From positions 403,579 to 467,578 of the forward strand of contig NC_007955.1 of NCBI RefSeq assembly GCF_000013725.1: a stretch of DNA of 64,000 nucleotides, read 5' to 3'. Each line of letters begins with the position of its first letter. The stretch's first letter is position 1. Under the pieces are notes generated by a model that worked only from the letters and a program-made list of their open reading frames with translations, was not told where the DNA came from and searched no databases. The position numbers were made by a program, and so were the translations under genes. Positions 56,042 through 64,000 of the stretch are shown here, one piece after another. The DNA is from Methanococcoides burtonii DSM 6242 (lineage in GTDB: Archaea > Halobacteriota > Methanosarcinia > Methanosarcinales > Methanosarcinaceae).

Positions 56042-57436
56042 TTACTTTCCTTTTCTTGACATAATCATTACTACGCTCAGGACCGATGATAACAAGACCA
56101 AAGCTTCAAATCCGGGAGTTGTCTTTGCATCATTTTCTCTTTTTTCAGAACTTACATCGATACCAAGATTCGCTTCTATATCTGCGTTAAGCCTGATCTG
56201 TTCAGCCATTTCCACAATTTCAGCTTTGTCTTTTAGAAGTTCGTAGAATCCGTGCCATTGTACGTAATCCGGTCCCATCATGAATGCGCCCATTCTTGCA
56301 CGTCTGCCTTCGTGGTGCCAGAACTCATATATCTTGAATTCAACAGGTTCATCAAAGTCCTGCTCTGTAAGCAAGCCGTCTTTCCTCAGGCTGTCGACTA
56401 TAGAACTTGAATCTGCATATTTTTTGTTATAGAGCTCTACAGTGGCATCTGCATTTTCGTAGTAGTTGTTCACCCATGTTTCTGAGTGGCATTGTTCGCA
56501 AACGGAAGTCATCCTCTCACGCTTTTCCTGCCAAGTGGTTCCGTCGCTGATCGGAGTTCCCAGTATGTTAGCCGTGTTGTCGGTATGCCTGGATACAGGT
56601 GGTTCAAGTTCCCATGAAAGCCGTGAACTTACATCGTGGGTGGCCTTTAGCTCATCTGTTCCTGACATGTGGCATACGGCACAGGTAGGTGCACGATAAT
56701 CCTCTCCGGCTTTCCAGTCCCCCTCGGTCCAGTTCCAGTCATCACCTTCTGTACCGTATATGCTTCCGTGTTTTGATTCAAAGTATATTTCGGTCTGTGG
56801 ATGGTCAGGCCCAAGATGACATTGCTGACAGGCTTCAGGCTTTCGTGCTTCCTCGACTGAAAATACATGGCGTGTGTGACAGGAAGCACAAGATCCAGAA
56901 CTACCATCGGGATTTATCCTTCCAATCCCATTGTTCGGCCACACGTCAGGATCATCTGTACTTTTTCCGGTCATATTGGTACCGTGGCATGCCTGACAGC
57001 CGTTGACAGTTGCATTATGACTGGCGGTGGTATATTCATCAAGTGTGATCTCGCTTTCAAGAGATGGTAGTTTTTGACCGTCAAAATCTACCTCATAGTA
57101 AAGAGTACCAAGGGAATGCAGGCTTCTTGTATTCTCCTCAAATGCAGCAACGTGGCAATTTCCACAGTCAGCAGCCGAAACTACCGGGGTCATATAAAGT
57201 CCCATATGTGCTATGGCATCCGGGTCGTCAGCTTCAGCAGTATGGCAGTTCTCACATGTTATGCCCGCTTCAGCATGCTTACTGTTCTCCCAGTCATCGA
57301 TGACTGCTGGAAATTTGTTCATGGAACTGTGACAGTCAAGACAACTGTCAGATACAGCAGCAGATGCTGATACTGGAACAATTATCAATATCAATATTGC
57401 TATAATAGTTAGTTTTAATATGTGCCCATTCTTCAT
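56042..57436 (-). CDS. Octaheme cytochrome c, hydroxylamine oxidoreductase-like, PGF-CTERM anchored
   Basis: A 464-residue secreted multiheme protein. A signal peptide covers about residues 1-26 (KLTIIAILILIIVPVSASAA). Eight CxxCH heme-binding motifs start at Cys32, 61, 91, 147, 183, 203, 252 and 313. The last third contains FWHHEGRRARMGAFMMGPDY and VQWHGFYELL, a clear signature of the HAO family, which oxidises hydroxylamine or hydrazine or, in other members, reduces nitrite. The C-terminus is PGFEALVLLSSVLSVVMIMS plus RKGK, a PGF-CTERM sorting signal cut by archaeosortase, so the mature protein should be surface-attached by a lipid. No redox partner gene is adjacent. The substrate is unknown. 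Confidence 0.93.
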   Translation of the reverse strand: MKNGHILKLTIIAILILIIVPVSASAAVSDSCLDCHSSMNKFPAVIDDWENSKHAEAGITCENCHTAEADDPDAIAHMGLYMTPVVSAADCGNCHVAAFEENTRSLHSLGTLYYEVDFDGQKLPSLESEITLDEYTTASHNATVNGCQACHGTNMTGKSTDDPDVWPNNGIGRINPDGSSGSCASCHTRHVFSVEEARKPEACQQCHLGPDHPQTEIYFESKHGSIYGTEGDDWNWTEGDWKAGEDYRAPTCAVCHMSGTDELKATHDVSSRLSWELEPPVSRHTDNTANILGTPISDGTTWQEKRERMTSVCEQCHSETWVNNYYENADATVELYNKKYADSSSIVDSLRKDGLLTEQDFDEPVEFKIYEFWHHEGRRARMGAFMMGPDYVQWHGFYELLKDKAEIVEMAEQIRLNADIEANLGIDVSSEKRENDAKTTPGFEALVLLSSVLSVVMIMSRKGK

Positions 57437-57641
57437 TTTTTACCACTCGGATCGTAATTACAATGCAAGGTAAAACGGTAATATTCCCTTTTATAATGCA
57501 TCAAACTTCAATAAAAGGATTTGTAAGACCTTTTGTAAGAATTGAAGCGATCTTGAAAACTCAAATTTGTTAAGGGTGGATAGTTAAAAAAATAAGAATA
57601 TGAATTTCTGTATAAGGGTAATAAAAAAAGTTCAACAGGCT

Positions 57642-57839
57642 TTATTCTGTATTTTTCTTTTCAGTTGCTTTTTTTGTATCAGTTTCGCCTTCTGAACCCT
57701 TGCACCATTCATCGATCACAAGGTCATCAGCACTTTTGCTATCGGAATTTTCAGTGGATATTTCACACCAGCTTTCTATCTCATCATCCAATGAAGGTAA
57801 TTCGATCTCTTCTTTCTTTTTGTCTTTTTTGTCTTTCAT
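57642..57839 (-). CDS. Small acidic protein with repeated EWC motif
   Basis: A 65-residue, very charged protein: a lysine-rich start MKDKKDKKKEEIE, an acidic middle and a KKATEKKNTE tail. Two similar motifs, DEIESWCEIS and DLVIDEWCKG, each hold a Trp-Cys pair 22 residues apart. ATG at 57839 is preceded by GGGGGCT. It lies upstream of the octaheme cytochrome gene on the same strand, 205 bases away. No family is recognised. The two cysteines could bind a metal or be tethering sites, which is speculation. Confidence 0.6.
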   Translation of the reverse strand: MKDKKDKKKEEIELPSLDDEIESWCEISTENSDSKSADDLVIDEWCKGSEGETDTKKATEKKNTE

Positions 57840-57977
57840 TGATAGCCCCCATTTACTATATCTAAAGGAAGTTGAAATATTTACTGGTTTTTGATATTGC
57901 AGTTACCAATATATCAAATACACCTATCTCAAACGAACAGTAGTCATTTAAGCCAAAAGACCAATTCTTTGATCGAG

Positions 57978-58088
57978 ATGGTAGATTTAAGCATTGATGT
58001 AACAAAAATCCTGATTCTATTAGGCTTATTGTGGCTTCTGTTTAAAATATATGTGGTGCTTAAAGAAATGTATCTATTTCAATTATGA
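57978..58088 (+). CDS. Possible 36-residue single-span membrane protein
   Basis: The frame from ATG 57978 encodes MVDLSIDVTKILILLGLLWL followed by LFKIYVVLKEMYLFQL, one long hydrophobic helix. The ribosome-binding site is weak. It lies between the acidic protein and the coiled-coil gene. Coding status is uncertain. Confidence 0.3.
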   Translation: MVDLSIDVTKILILLGLLWLLFKIYVVLKEMYLFQL

Positions 58089-58203
58089 AAAGGTATATGA
58101 AATGCAAGTTGATTAATTTATACATAACCTTTATCAGTTCACTAGCCATTAAATCACGATACTACGATATCTATCGTTCATAATTTCTTAAGAGGTATAC
58201 TAT

Positions 58204-58461
58204 ATGGAAAATGACCCATTCAAGCAGATCCAGAAGCAGATAGATGAGCTTAAGCGCCAGCTGGATGAGAAGGATGAAAAGATAGTGGATCTGGATGGAC
58301 AGATCATTGAGCTGACCAGTTATATCAATATGCTTAATGAGAGATTTTCAGGGCATTCTGATGAGATGAACCAGCTTTTCGATGCAAATCCTTCACAAAA
58401 GCGGGGTATTTACGCCCGCGATTCAATTGTCTATTCTGTTGATACTGAAGAGTTGAAATAA
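58204..58461 (+). CDS. Small coiled-coil protein, 85 residues
   Basis: A protein starting MENDPFKQIQKQIDELKRQL with a coiled coil over residues 5-48 (DEKDEKIVDLDGQIIELTSY) and a short tail with GIYARDSIVYSVDTEEL. AGAGGT precedes the ATG at 58204. It is rightward, 90 bases before pyruvate kinase. The function is unknown; a small structural or partner-binding role is inferred. Confidence 0.75.
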   Translation: MENDPFKQIQKQIDELKRQLDEKDEKIVDLDGQIIELTSYINMLNERFSGHSDEMNQLFDANPSQKRGIYARDSIVYSVDTEELK

Positions 58462-58550
58462 CCGTATTTGTTTTTCCCTTCTTTTTTTGTAGTCCTTCTA
58501 AAAAAGGTAATGTTTTAAGTCAGCCGGTCAATAATTGAGCAGTGAGATAA

Positions 58551-59984
58551 ATGAATCTGCCGGACCACAAGACCAAGATCGTATGTACTATAGGACCTGC
58601 TTCTTCTTCGGAAGAAATGCTGCGTGAGCTTATCTTTGCAGGAATGAACGTGGCGAGGATCAACTTCTCGCATGGCAGTTTCGAGGACCATAGTAAAGTT
58701 ATCCGGCTGATTAAAAAGCTGTGTGATGAGCTCAACGTTATTGTTTCGGTGATGGCAGACCTTCCGGGACCAAAGATTCGTGTAGGCGAGATAAAAGATT
58801 CCCCTATAAATTTACAGAAGGGGGATAAGGTGAAACTGACCACTAAAAGGATCGTAGGTTCAAAGGACCTTATTCCGGTGGACTTTGATAAGCTTCCTTA
58901 CTGTATCGCCAAAAAATCTGATGTTTATTTCAATGATGGTTTCATTCAGATGAGGTGCAGTGGCATTTGTAGCAATGAGGCTGAATGTGAAGTGATCGTA
59001 GGTGGTCAGCTCTCATCTCACAAGGGCGTGAATCTTCCCGGTATCGATCTTTTACTTGACCCCGTCACCGAAAAGGACCTTAAGATCCTGGATTTTGCAT
59101 TGGATGAGGGGGTGAACTGCTTCAGTGTCTCGTTCATCGAGCAGGGTTCCGACATACAGAAGATAAGGGACCATGCTACTAAAAAGGGAAGGTCAGTATT
59201 CCTTGTGGCGAAGATCGAAAGAGGTCATTCGGTTGGGAATATCGATGACATCATGGAAGCTACCGATGCCTTGATGATAGCACGTGGTGATCTTGGAGTG
59301 GAAATTCCAATAGAGGAAGTTCCCATCGTACAGAAAGAACTGATACATAAGGCCAATCTTCGTGGAATGCCGGTGATAACCGCTACGCACATGCTCGAAT
59401 CCATGACCGATAACGTGCGACCAACACGTGCAGAAGCTACGGATGTTGCAAATGCTATTCTTGATGGCACCGATGCTATCATGCTTTCCGGAGAAACCGC
59501 AGTTGGTAAGTATCCGTTGGAGGCCGTTCATACGATGGTCAGGATCGCAAGGAAGACTGAAGCATGGCGTGATAGTACAGGTAACGGAATGGGCAACATC
59601 AGGAACGCCATTGGTGAGACTGAGATGGGTATAAGTGATGTCATTTCATTGCAGGTATATGATGCTATTCGTAAATTATCCATAGAACTCGTTGTGACAC
59701 CCACTCACTCCGGGGCTACCCCAAGACGTATTTCACGTTTTAAGCCGGATAACTGGATAATAGCCATGAGCCATGTTGAGCTTACCTGTGAACAACTTGC
59801 ATATTCCTATGGTGTCTATCCAATTTCTGTATCTGATAGCAGTGAAGATCTTGAAAAGAAAATGCTTGGTGCCCTCCTGTCCAGAGGGATTGGAAAGTCC
59901 GGCAACACGATCGTTCTGACACAAGGCTCTTCCGGCGGCACCAATCTACTGAAAATAATAGAGCTTGATCAGTTGGTCGAGTGA
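58551..59984 (+). CDS. pyk: Pyruvate kinase
   Basis: Pyruvate kinase makes ATP and pyruvate from phosphoenolpyruvate and ADP. The 477-residue protein is full length: KTKIVCTIGPASSSEEM at the N-terminus, NVARINFSHGSFEDH near 32-46, the catalytic-site KIERGHSVGNIDDIM near 222-236, MIARGDLGVEIP near 242-253, and MLESMTDNVRPTRAEATDVANA with the K+/Mg2+ region near 282. The C-terminal domain is complete. It would link the glucan cluster's hexose breakdown to pyruvate. Confidence 0.96.
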   Translation: MNLPDHKTKIVCTIGPASSSEEMLRELIFAGMNVARINFSHGSFEDHSKVIRLIKKLCDELNVIVSVMADLPGPKIRVGEIKDSPINLQKGDKVKLTTKRIVGSKDLIPVDFDKLPYCIAKKSDVYFNDGFIQMRCSGICSNEAECEVIVGGQLSSHKGVNLPGIDLLLDPVTEKDLKILDFALDEGVNCFSVSFIEQGSDIQKIRDHATKKGRSVFLVAKIERGHSVGNIDDIMEATDALMIARGDLGVEIPIEEVPIVQKELIHKANLRGMPVITATHMLESMTDNVRPTRAEATDVANAILDGTDAIMLSGETAVGKYPLEAVHTMVRIARKTEAWRDSTGNGMGNIRNAIGETEMGISDVISLQVYDAIRKLSIELVVTPTHSGATPRRISRFKPDNWIIAMSHVELTCEQLAYSYGVYPISVSDSSEDLEKKMLGALLSRGIGKSGNTIVLTQGSSGGTNLLKIIELDQLVE

Positions 59985-60022
59985 TCATTCGATTGTTTGA
60001 TCTGCCTGGGGGAGATGTGTTC

Positions 60023-61108
60023 TTAAAGAACGCTCTCCAAAAGCAGTTCAGTAATATCCTTTATCCTGAACTCTTTTTCTTCTTGTCGGCATACGTCCTC
60101 AAGATGATGATAACAGAACGGACAGTAAGAGACAACGCCATCAGGATAATCCTTTGTTTTTTCTATTGTTATCATGCCGACCTTTGATGAGATCTCCGGG
60201 AAGTTCGGTTTCACACCTGCAGGTCCTCCGCAGCATCCGTGTTTACCACCAAACATCTCCTTGATCTCGACTTGCATGGACCTTAGTATCTCTCTTGGAA
60301 TGTCTGACATCTCCAGAATGGCACAGGCATCTCGTATAGCTACTTTTTTGTCCAATGCCTTCGGAACGAGCTTACCTTCCTGTATCAGGTCTCTGAACAA
60401 TTCAAGAGAATAGACCACTTCGAATTTAGGTTCCCTGAAAAGCCTGGCATATTCTTCCTTCAGGACAATATAGCAGCCAGGGCATGAAACTATTATCTTT
60501 TTGATCCTGAGGGATTCAAGATATTCGACATACTCTTTGGCGTATTCCTTTGCTTCTTCCATATGACCGTTGTCAATGAGGAAAAGACCGCAGCATTTCT
60601 CTTCGGGTATAGCTCTTGGAGCGATACCTGCTTTGTTGAGTAGCTTGATGGTAGAGCGGGCGATATCCTGATGTGCGAATGCTATCCAACAACCGGTCAT
60701 GTAAGCAACATCAGATGTTTCGGAAAGTTCGATCTCATCGTTTATCCAGGAGTTCCTCAGTGTGGCATCCTTTCTTCCGGGGCTTCCGGCTTCGATGATG
60801 TTCTTGCATATCTGTGATGTTCTTGCAGGTTCCTTTCCCTGTTCTGCCAGTATCGTCCTTTCTCTCTGAATGATATCGGTTATTGGAATGTTCATGGGGC
60901 ATGCATCGTCACAGGCACCACATCTGGTGGAAAGATAAACATCGTCCACCTCGTCCTGATCAAGTTCATCACCCTCGATAAGTTTCTGTAAAAGCATTAT
61001 CTTCGATCGGGGTGTATATTTGTTGTCCGTGACCTTTGCGATATGACAGACATCATAACATTTCCCACAGTCTATACAATAACTAACGGCAAGCAGGTCT
61101 TCATCCAT
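60023..61108 (-). CDS. HdrD-like iron-sulfur protein with two CCG domains
   Basis: A 361-residue cytoplasmic protein resembling HdrD, GlpC and related oxidoreductase subunits. The first [4Fe-4S] site is complete (Cys11, 14, 17, 21). The second, STRCGACDDACP, has Cys63, 66 and 70, but the expected first cysteine is Ser60. Two CCG domains follow: EEKCCGLF with SCPGCY, and HGCCGGPAG with YCPFCYHH. In HdrD these bind noncubane clusters that split heterodisulfide. The partner membrane or flavin subunit is not adjacent, so the electron donor and acceptor are unknown. ATG at 61108; divergent from the permease gene. Confidence 0.85.
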   Translation of the reverse strand: MDEDLLAVSYCIDCGKCYDVCHIAKVTDNKYTPRSKIMLLQKLIEGDELDQDEVDDVYLSTRCGACDDACPMNIPITDIIQRERTILAEQGKEPARTSQICKNIIEAGSPGRKDATLRNSWINDEIELSETSDVAYMTGCWIAFAHQDIARSTIKLLNKAGIAPRAIPEEKCCGLFLIDNGHMEEAKEYAKEYVEYLESLRIKKIIVSCPGCYIVLKEEYARLFREPKFEVVYSLELFRDLIQEGKLVPKALDKKVAIRDACAILEMSDIPREILRSMQVEIKEMFGGKHGCCGGPAGVKPNFPEISSKVGMITIEKTKDYPDGVVSYCPFCYHHLEDVCRQEEKEFRIKDITELLLESVL

Positions 61109-61156
61109 AATATTGCTCCGATGCTATCATATATGTCCTGATACATCAAATATCGT

Positions 61157-62413
61157 ATGGAATCCTTGCTTTTATTTGTTCTCACAATTGTTTTCATCAG
61201 TGTCCTCACCATTCGGTATCACATCACTCCGTTCCTGACCCTTATAGCAGCAGCTTTTCTTTTTGGGACCTTCAGCGGAATGGACTGGCTCATACAGTAT
61301 GTAACAGGTGGAGCAGGACGTATCTTTTCACTTCTGGGTATCCCCATCTATTGTGGTGCGGTCATTGCACAGTTACTAAGGCATGGGCATTTCATAGAAA
61401 AGATAGTCGAAGATGTAAAACACACCATCAAGGCTCCTGACCTGGCAGCCGGAGTTGTCGGTTACCTTCTTTCCATTCCTTTGATGTGCTGTCTTACTAC
61501 CTATGTGGTAATGCTCCCTCTTATCGAACAGATGGAAAAGGAACAGTCTTCAGGCGGGAGACTTTTCTACATGGCAGCATTTGGAAGTGTGCTGTCCTTT
61601 GTGCTTATATTGCCATTGCCGGTCGTTTATAGCATGACCACGGCATTCGGAGTTTCCAATTCGGATACTTTCAGTATCAATTTGATCACTGTCCCCCTTT
61701 CCCTGTTCCTCCTGGGTACAGGTTATGTGGTCGCAAAAAGACTTTCAGGGGGTTCTCAACATCTTCTTCCGGAACTTTCAGGTCTGGTCGAACCTGCGAT
61801 GCTTTCATTGCCAAGGTGGAAGGTCTGGTTGCCCATAGCATTACCAATAATCCTGATATCTATTGGCTATCTGTTCTCCCCGCTTTCAATTATCAGCGAT
61901 GTCAATATTGCTCTTGTGATATCCGTGTTCGTTTCCCTGTTGCTTGTTGAGGAAAAGCCTCGCAAGATCGCACTTGAGAAGGGAACTAAGAATGCAGGTA
62001 TAATTCTCTTTGATCTGTGCGGTGCAGGTGCACTTGGTTTTGTGATAGCTGCCAGTAGTTTTCCGGATGATGTTTTTGCTCTTATCAATGGTGTGTTCCC
62101 TGTTGTTATCGTTCCATTCGTTCTGGCGGTTTTGATCCAGACGGCACAGGGTTCGCGTATAGTTACAGCAGTAATAACGTCCACCATCGTTGCAGGAACT
62201 GATATTGTCACATCTGTTCCAACAGTTCCGCTTATCCTTATGATAAGTGCCGGTACTCTGATAGTTTCCTATGTCAGTGACCCTTATTTCTGGCTGATAC
62301 AGCGTTCCACAGGTGACAGTATACCAACCGTTGTACGCAGGTTCACTCTGCCACTTGCAGGCGCTGGCGTCCTTATATTTTGCTGTGCGATGGTATTGTT
62401 CATGTTCGCATGA
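61157..62413 (+). CDS. GntP-like permease
   Basis: A 418-residue membrane protein with about 11-12 spans. It begins MESLLLFVLTIVFISVLTIR. The second half resembles the gluconate permease (GntP) superfamily: GALGFVIAASSFPD, IQTAQGSRIVTAVITSTIV and SYVSDPYFWLIQRSTG correspond to the family's ATG.RGSATVA and DS.FW segments. The substrate is probably an organic acid, but this is not shown. It is divergent from the HdrD-like gene across 48 bases. Confidence 0.75.
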   Translation: MESLLLFVLTIVFISVLTIRYHITPFLTLIAAAFLFGTFSGMDWLIQYVTGGAGRIFSLLGIPIYCGAVIAQLLRHGHFIEKIVEDVKHTIKAPDLAAGVVGYLLSIPLMCCLTTYVVMLPLIEQMEKEQSSGGRLFYMAAFGSVLSFVLILPLPVVYSMTTAFGVSNSDTFSINLITVPLSLFLLGTGYVVAKRLSGGSQHLLPELSGLVEPAMLSLPRWKVWLPIALPIILISIGYLFSPLSIISDVNIALVISVFVSLLLVEEKPRKIALEKGTKNAGIILFDLCGAGALGFVIAASSFPDDVFALINGVFPVVIVPFVLAVLIQTAQGSRIVTAVITSTIVAGTDIVTSVPTVPLILMISAGTLIVSYVSDPYFWLIQRSTGDSIPTVVRRFTLPLAGAGVLIFCCAMVLFMFA

Positions 62414-62457
62414 GTTTAAGGATAACTATAAATCCACACAAACTCCAACAATGATAC

Positions 62458-62982
62458 ATGCTTTCGGAAAAAATAGTGGTCACTAAAGATGATATTGTAA
62501 AACTGAAGGTCGATGCCATTGTGAACGCTGCCAACAATTCCCTTCTTGGGGGCGGTGGGGTTGATGGTGCTATCCATAAGGCTGCAGGACCGCAACTTCT
62601 TGAGGAATGCAAATATCTCGATGGATGTCTGACAGGTGAGGCTAAGATAACTTCAGGATATCATCTTCCTGCAAAATATGTTATCCATACGGTCGGTCCG
62701 ATATGGAAAGAAGGCGCTTCAGGTGAGGGCAATAAGTTGGCAAAATGTTACCGTAACTCTCTGAAAGTCGCTGTAAAGAACGGTGTAAGAACAATAGCTT
62801 TTCCCTCTATAAGTACGGGTGCATATGGTTTTCCTGTGGAGAAGGCAGCCACGATAGCTATGCGTGAGATAACTGCTTTTCTTGAAAAGAATAAAAGCAT
62901 TGAGAAGGTATTGATGGTTTGTTTCAATGAGGAAGCTTTCAGGAGTTATTCGAATGCTCTTGAAGATTTTTTTGGGAAATGA
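62458..62982 (+). CDS. Macrodomain protein (O-acetyl-ADP-ribose deacetylase type)
   Basis: A 174-residue single macrodomain. The ADP-ribose-binding motifs are [20 protein letters not shown] (near 18-37) and the phosphate loop [20 protein letters not shown] near 120. This matches the YmdB/Af1521 type, which removes the acetyl group of O-acetyl-ADP-ribose or ADP-ribose from proteins. ATG at 62458. It lies 44 bases after the permease gene and may share its transcript. Confidence 0.93.
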   Translation: MLSEKIVVTKDDIVKLKVDAIVNAANNSLLGGGGVDGAIHKAAGPQLLEECKYLDGCLTGEAKITSGYHLPAKYVIHTVGPIWKEGASGEGNKLAKCYRNSLKVAVKNGVRTIAFPSISTGAYGFPVEKAATIAMREITAFLEKNKSIEKVLMVCFNEEAFRSYSNALEDFFGK

Positions 62983-63007
62983 GTGAGGTTATAATCCACC
63001 CCCTCAA

Positions 63008-63223
63008 TTAGTTATTGTATGCATCATATATTTGCCATAACCAGATTATAGGTGCAAGTACAAAGCCTATAACAATAAATGTTAATAGTCCGCTGATACC
63101 CAGTGCTACCCATATACCTATAGCCTTGAATATTTCTCCTTTTATGATCTGACCTAATCCTGGCACCAAAAATGATAGTAATGCCGGAACTCCGTGTTTT
63201 CTATTATCGCTTATAATAATCAC
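63008..63223 (-). CDS. Small membrane protein with two spans
   Basis: About 70 residues: NRKHGVPALLSFLVPGLGQI followed by KGEIFKAIGIWVALGISGLL and a second span ending LWQIYDAYNN. The VPxLLSFxxPGLGQIxKGE pattern is typical of TM2-like small proteins. The frame has only GTG at 63223 as a usual start, but that GTG lies within the ribosome-binding sequence GGTGAT, so initiation may use ATA or ATT a few bases later. Confidence 0.75.
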   Translation of the reverse strand: MIIISDNRKHGVPALLSFLVPGLGQIIKGEIFKAIGIWVALGISGLLTFIVIGFVLAPIIWLWQIYDAYNN

Positions 63224-63451
63224 CTTTATTATATTTTAAAAATATGTGGCATATATTGTTCATTGTCATAAATATCTGTTGTTTGCTATGATGGTTTTAA
63301 TCACCATTTGTTAGTTGTAAGGCAGTGATCACTTATTTAGCCGATATTAAGTTTTACTGTCTCTTCCAAAAATAAGAGATCTATAAGAGTGATAGCTATA
63401 ACGAATGAAATGGGGTCTTATAAAAGGAAAAAGTGGTTTTAACCTTTATAG

Positions 63452-64000
63452 TTACGACCTATTAACTGTTATTTGCGAAGATCTCATTATGTCAATACCT
63501 ACTGCAGTGCCCAAAATAATGTCCTCTTCCGGTTCGAAGGCCTGAAAAAGTTTCTGTACCAGCATATGTTTTATTTTCCTTCGCTGGCGAGGGTCCACTA
63601 CATATCTGACACGCATATCTATCCAGTTATCCCGAGTTGTCATGTATAGTTTGGTTTCCACGTCATAGGAGGTGATGAAATATTTCTCACTCATGTTCAA
63701 TAGTTCTTTTTTTGCAGAATCTTCAAAATCATATATGGCATCCTTTGTGACCTTTATTGCAATTTCTTCTGCTTTTTTCCAGTTGCTTCCGTATACCAAC
63801 ATGATCTGTACTTCGTCCCAAATGAAAGAGAAGTCCTTAGTGTAATTCTTAACTGTACCACTTAAGATGAAACTGTTTGGTAGCTGAACAATCCTTCCTG
63901 TGTACTGATCCCCATCAACCCATTCACGGATCTCCATTATGGTGGTACTGAAATTCTTTATATCAATCACATCTCCGATTATATCTCCCACTTCTATCCG
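63452..64000 (-). CDS. MscS-family mechanosensitive channel, C-terminal part (5' end outside window)
   Basis: The frame is open to the end of the window. It begins with IEVGDIIGDVIDIKNFSTTI and GRIVQLPNSFILSG, the beta-domain signature of small-conductance mechanosensitive channels. The cytoplasmic alpha/beta domain follows, ending SSQITVNRS at 63452. The pore helix lies beyond base 64000. Such channels release solutes upon hypo-osmotic shock. Confidence 0.85.
   Translation of the reverse strand, partial: RIEVGDIIGDVIDIKNFSTTIMEIREWVDGDQYTGRIVQLPNSFILSGTVKNYTKDFSFIWDEVQIMLVYGSNWKKAEEIAIKVTKDAIYDFEDSAKKELLNMSEKYFITSYDVETKLYMTTRDNWIDMRVRYVVDPRQRRKIKHMLVQKLFQAFEPEEDIILGTAVGIDIMRSSQITVNRS

Noticed and set aside
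1-64000. CRISPR arrays, rRNA genes, prophage or integrase-type islands
   Set aside because: No regularly spaced repeats, no rRNA signature sequences, and no integrase or phage structural genes were seen.

Overview
The window looks like a chromosome segment of a methylotrophic methanogenic archaeon of the Methanosarcinales, most like Methanococcoides or a close relative. The signs are an archaeal initiation factor aIF1A, archaeal-type RibL and RibH, RNase HII, a lone PheT, a MtaA/MtbA-type methylcobamide:coenzyme M methyltransferase, an HdrD-like iron-sulfur protein, an archaeal pilus-type ATPase/platform pair, an intron-containing tRNA, and bacterial-type genes common in this order (gyrA, pyruvate kinase). 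Genus is inferred from gene content only.

Layout. 1-13.9 kb: end of gyrA, vitamin B6 synthesis (pdxS, pdxT), a membrane channel-like protein, a 39-residue protein paired with a sodium:solute symporter, DUF1638, flavin genes (ribL, ribH), an aminotransferase, a Na+/Ca2+ exchanger-type antiporter and a P-type ATPase resembling Na+/K+-ATPase. 14.1-26.2 kb: a glucan cluster (GT3-like glycogen synthase, galT, GT4 glycosyltransferase, two GH57 proteins of which one has lost key residues, GH15 glucoamylase, debranching enzyme) bracketed by two direct copies of a roughly 350-400 bp segment. Each copy carries a 55-residue single-span membrane protein gene with its own terminator and a palindromic operator around the TATA box. 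26.2-33.3 kb: decayed DNA with a broken DUF1801 gene, IS fragments, the tail of an SLC12-type transporter, a NucS-like protein, a complete 789 bp IS and tRNA-Arg(UCG) with a 22-nt bulge-helix-bulge intron. 33.3-42 kb: pheT, pilus/secretion ATPase and platform protein, RNase HII, an IS91-like element. 42-53.5 kb: the methyltransferase, a ferredoxin-nitroreductase, a pirin pseudogene, aIF1A, threonine synthase, two transposases, purQ/purS, an archaetidyl-type lipid synthase and a TPR protein. 53.7-64 kb: an asparagine synthetase-like protein coupled to Dph6, an octaheme HAO-like cytochrome c with a PGF-CTERM anchor, small proteins, pyruvate kinase, an HdrD-like protein, a GntP-like permease, a macrodomain protein and the end of an MscS channel.

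Two themes stand out. First, several well-conserved genes have no ATG/GTG/TTG where homology and the Shine-Dalgarno sequence place the start: CTG for the methyltransferase and aIF1A, ATT for the lipid synthase, and ATT or ATA for the P-type ATPase. Second, the glucan cluster is flanked by duplicated small membrane-protein genes under identical operators, and a HAO-like octaheme cytochrome sits in a methanogen. No CRISPR array or rRNA was seen. All family assignments were made by reading the sequence; no database search was possible.
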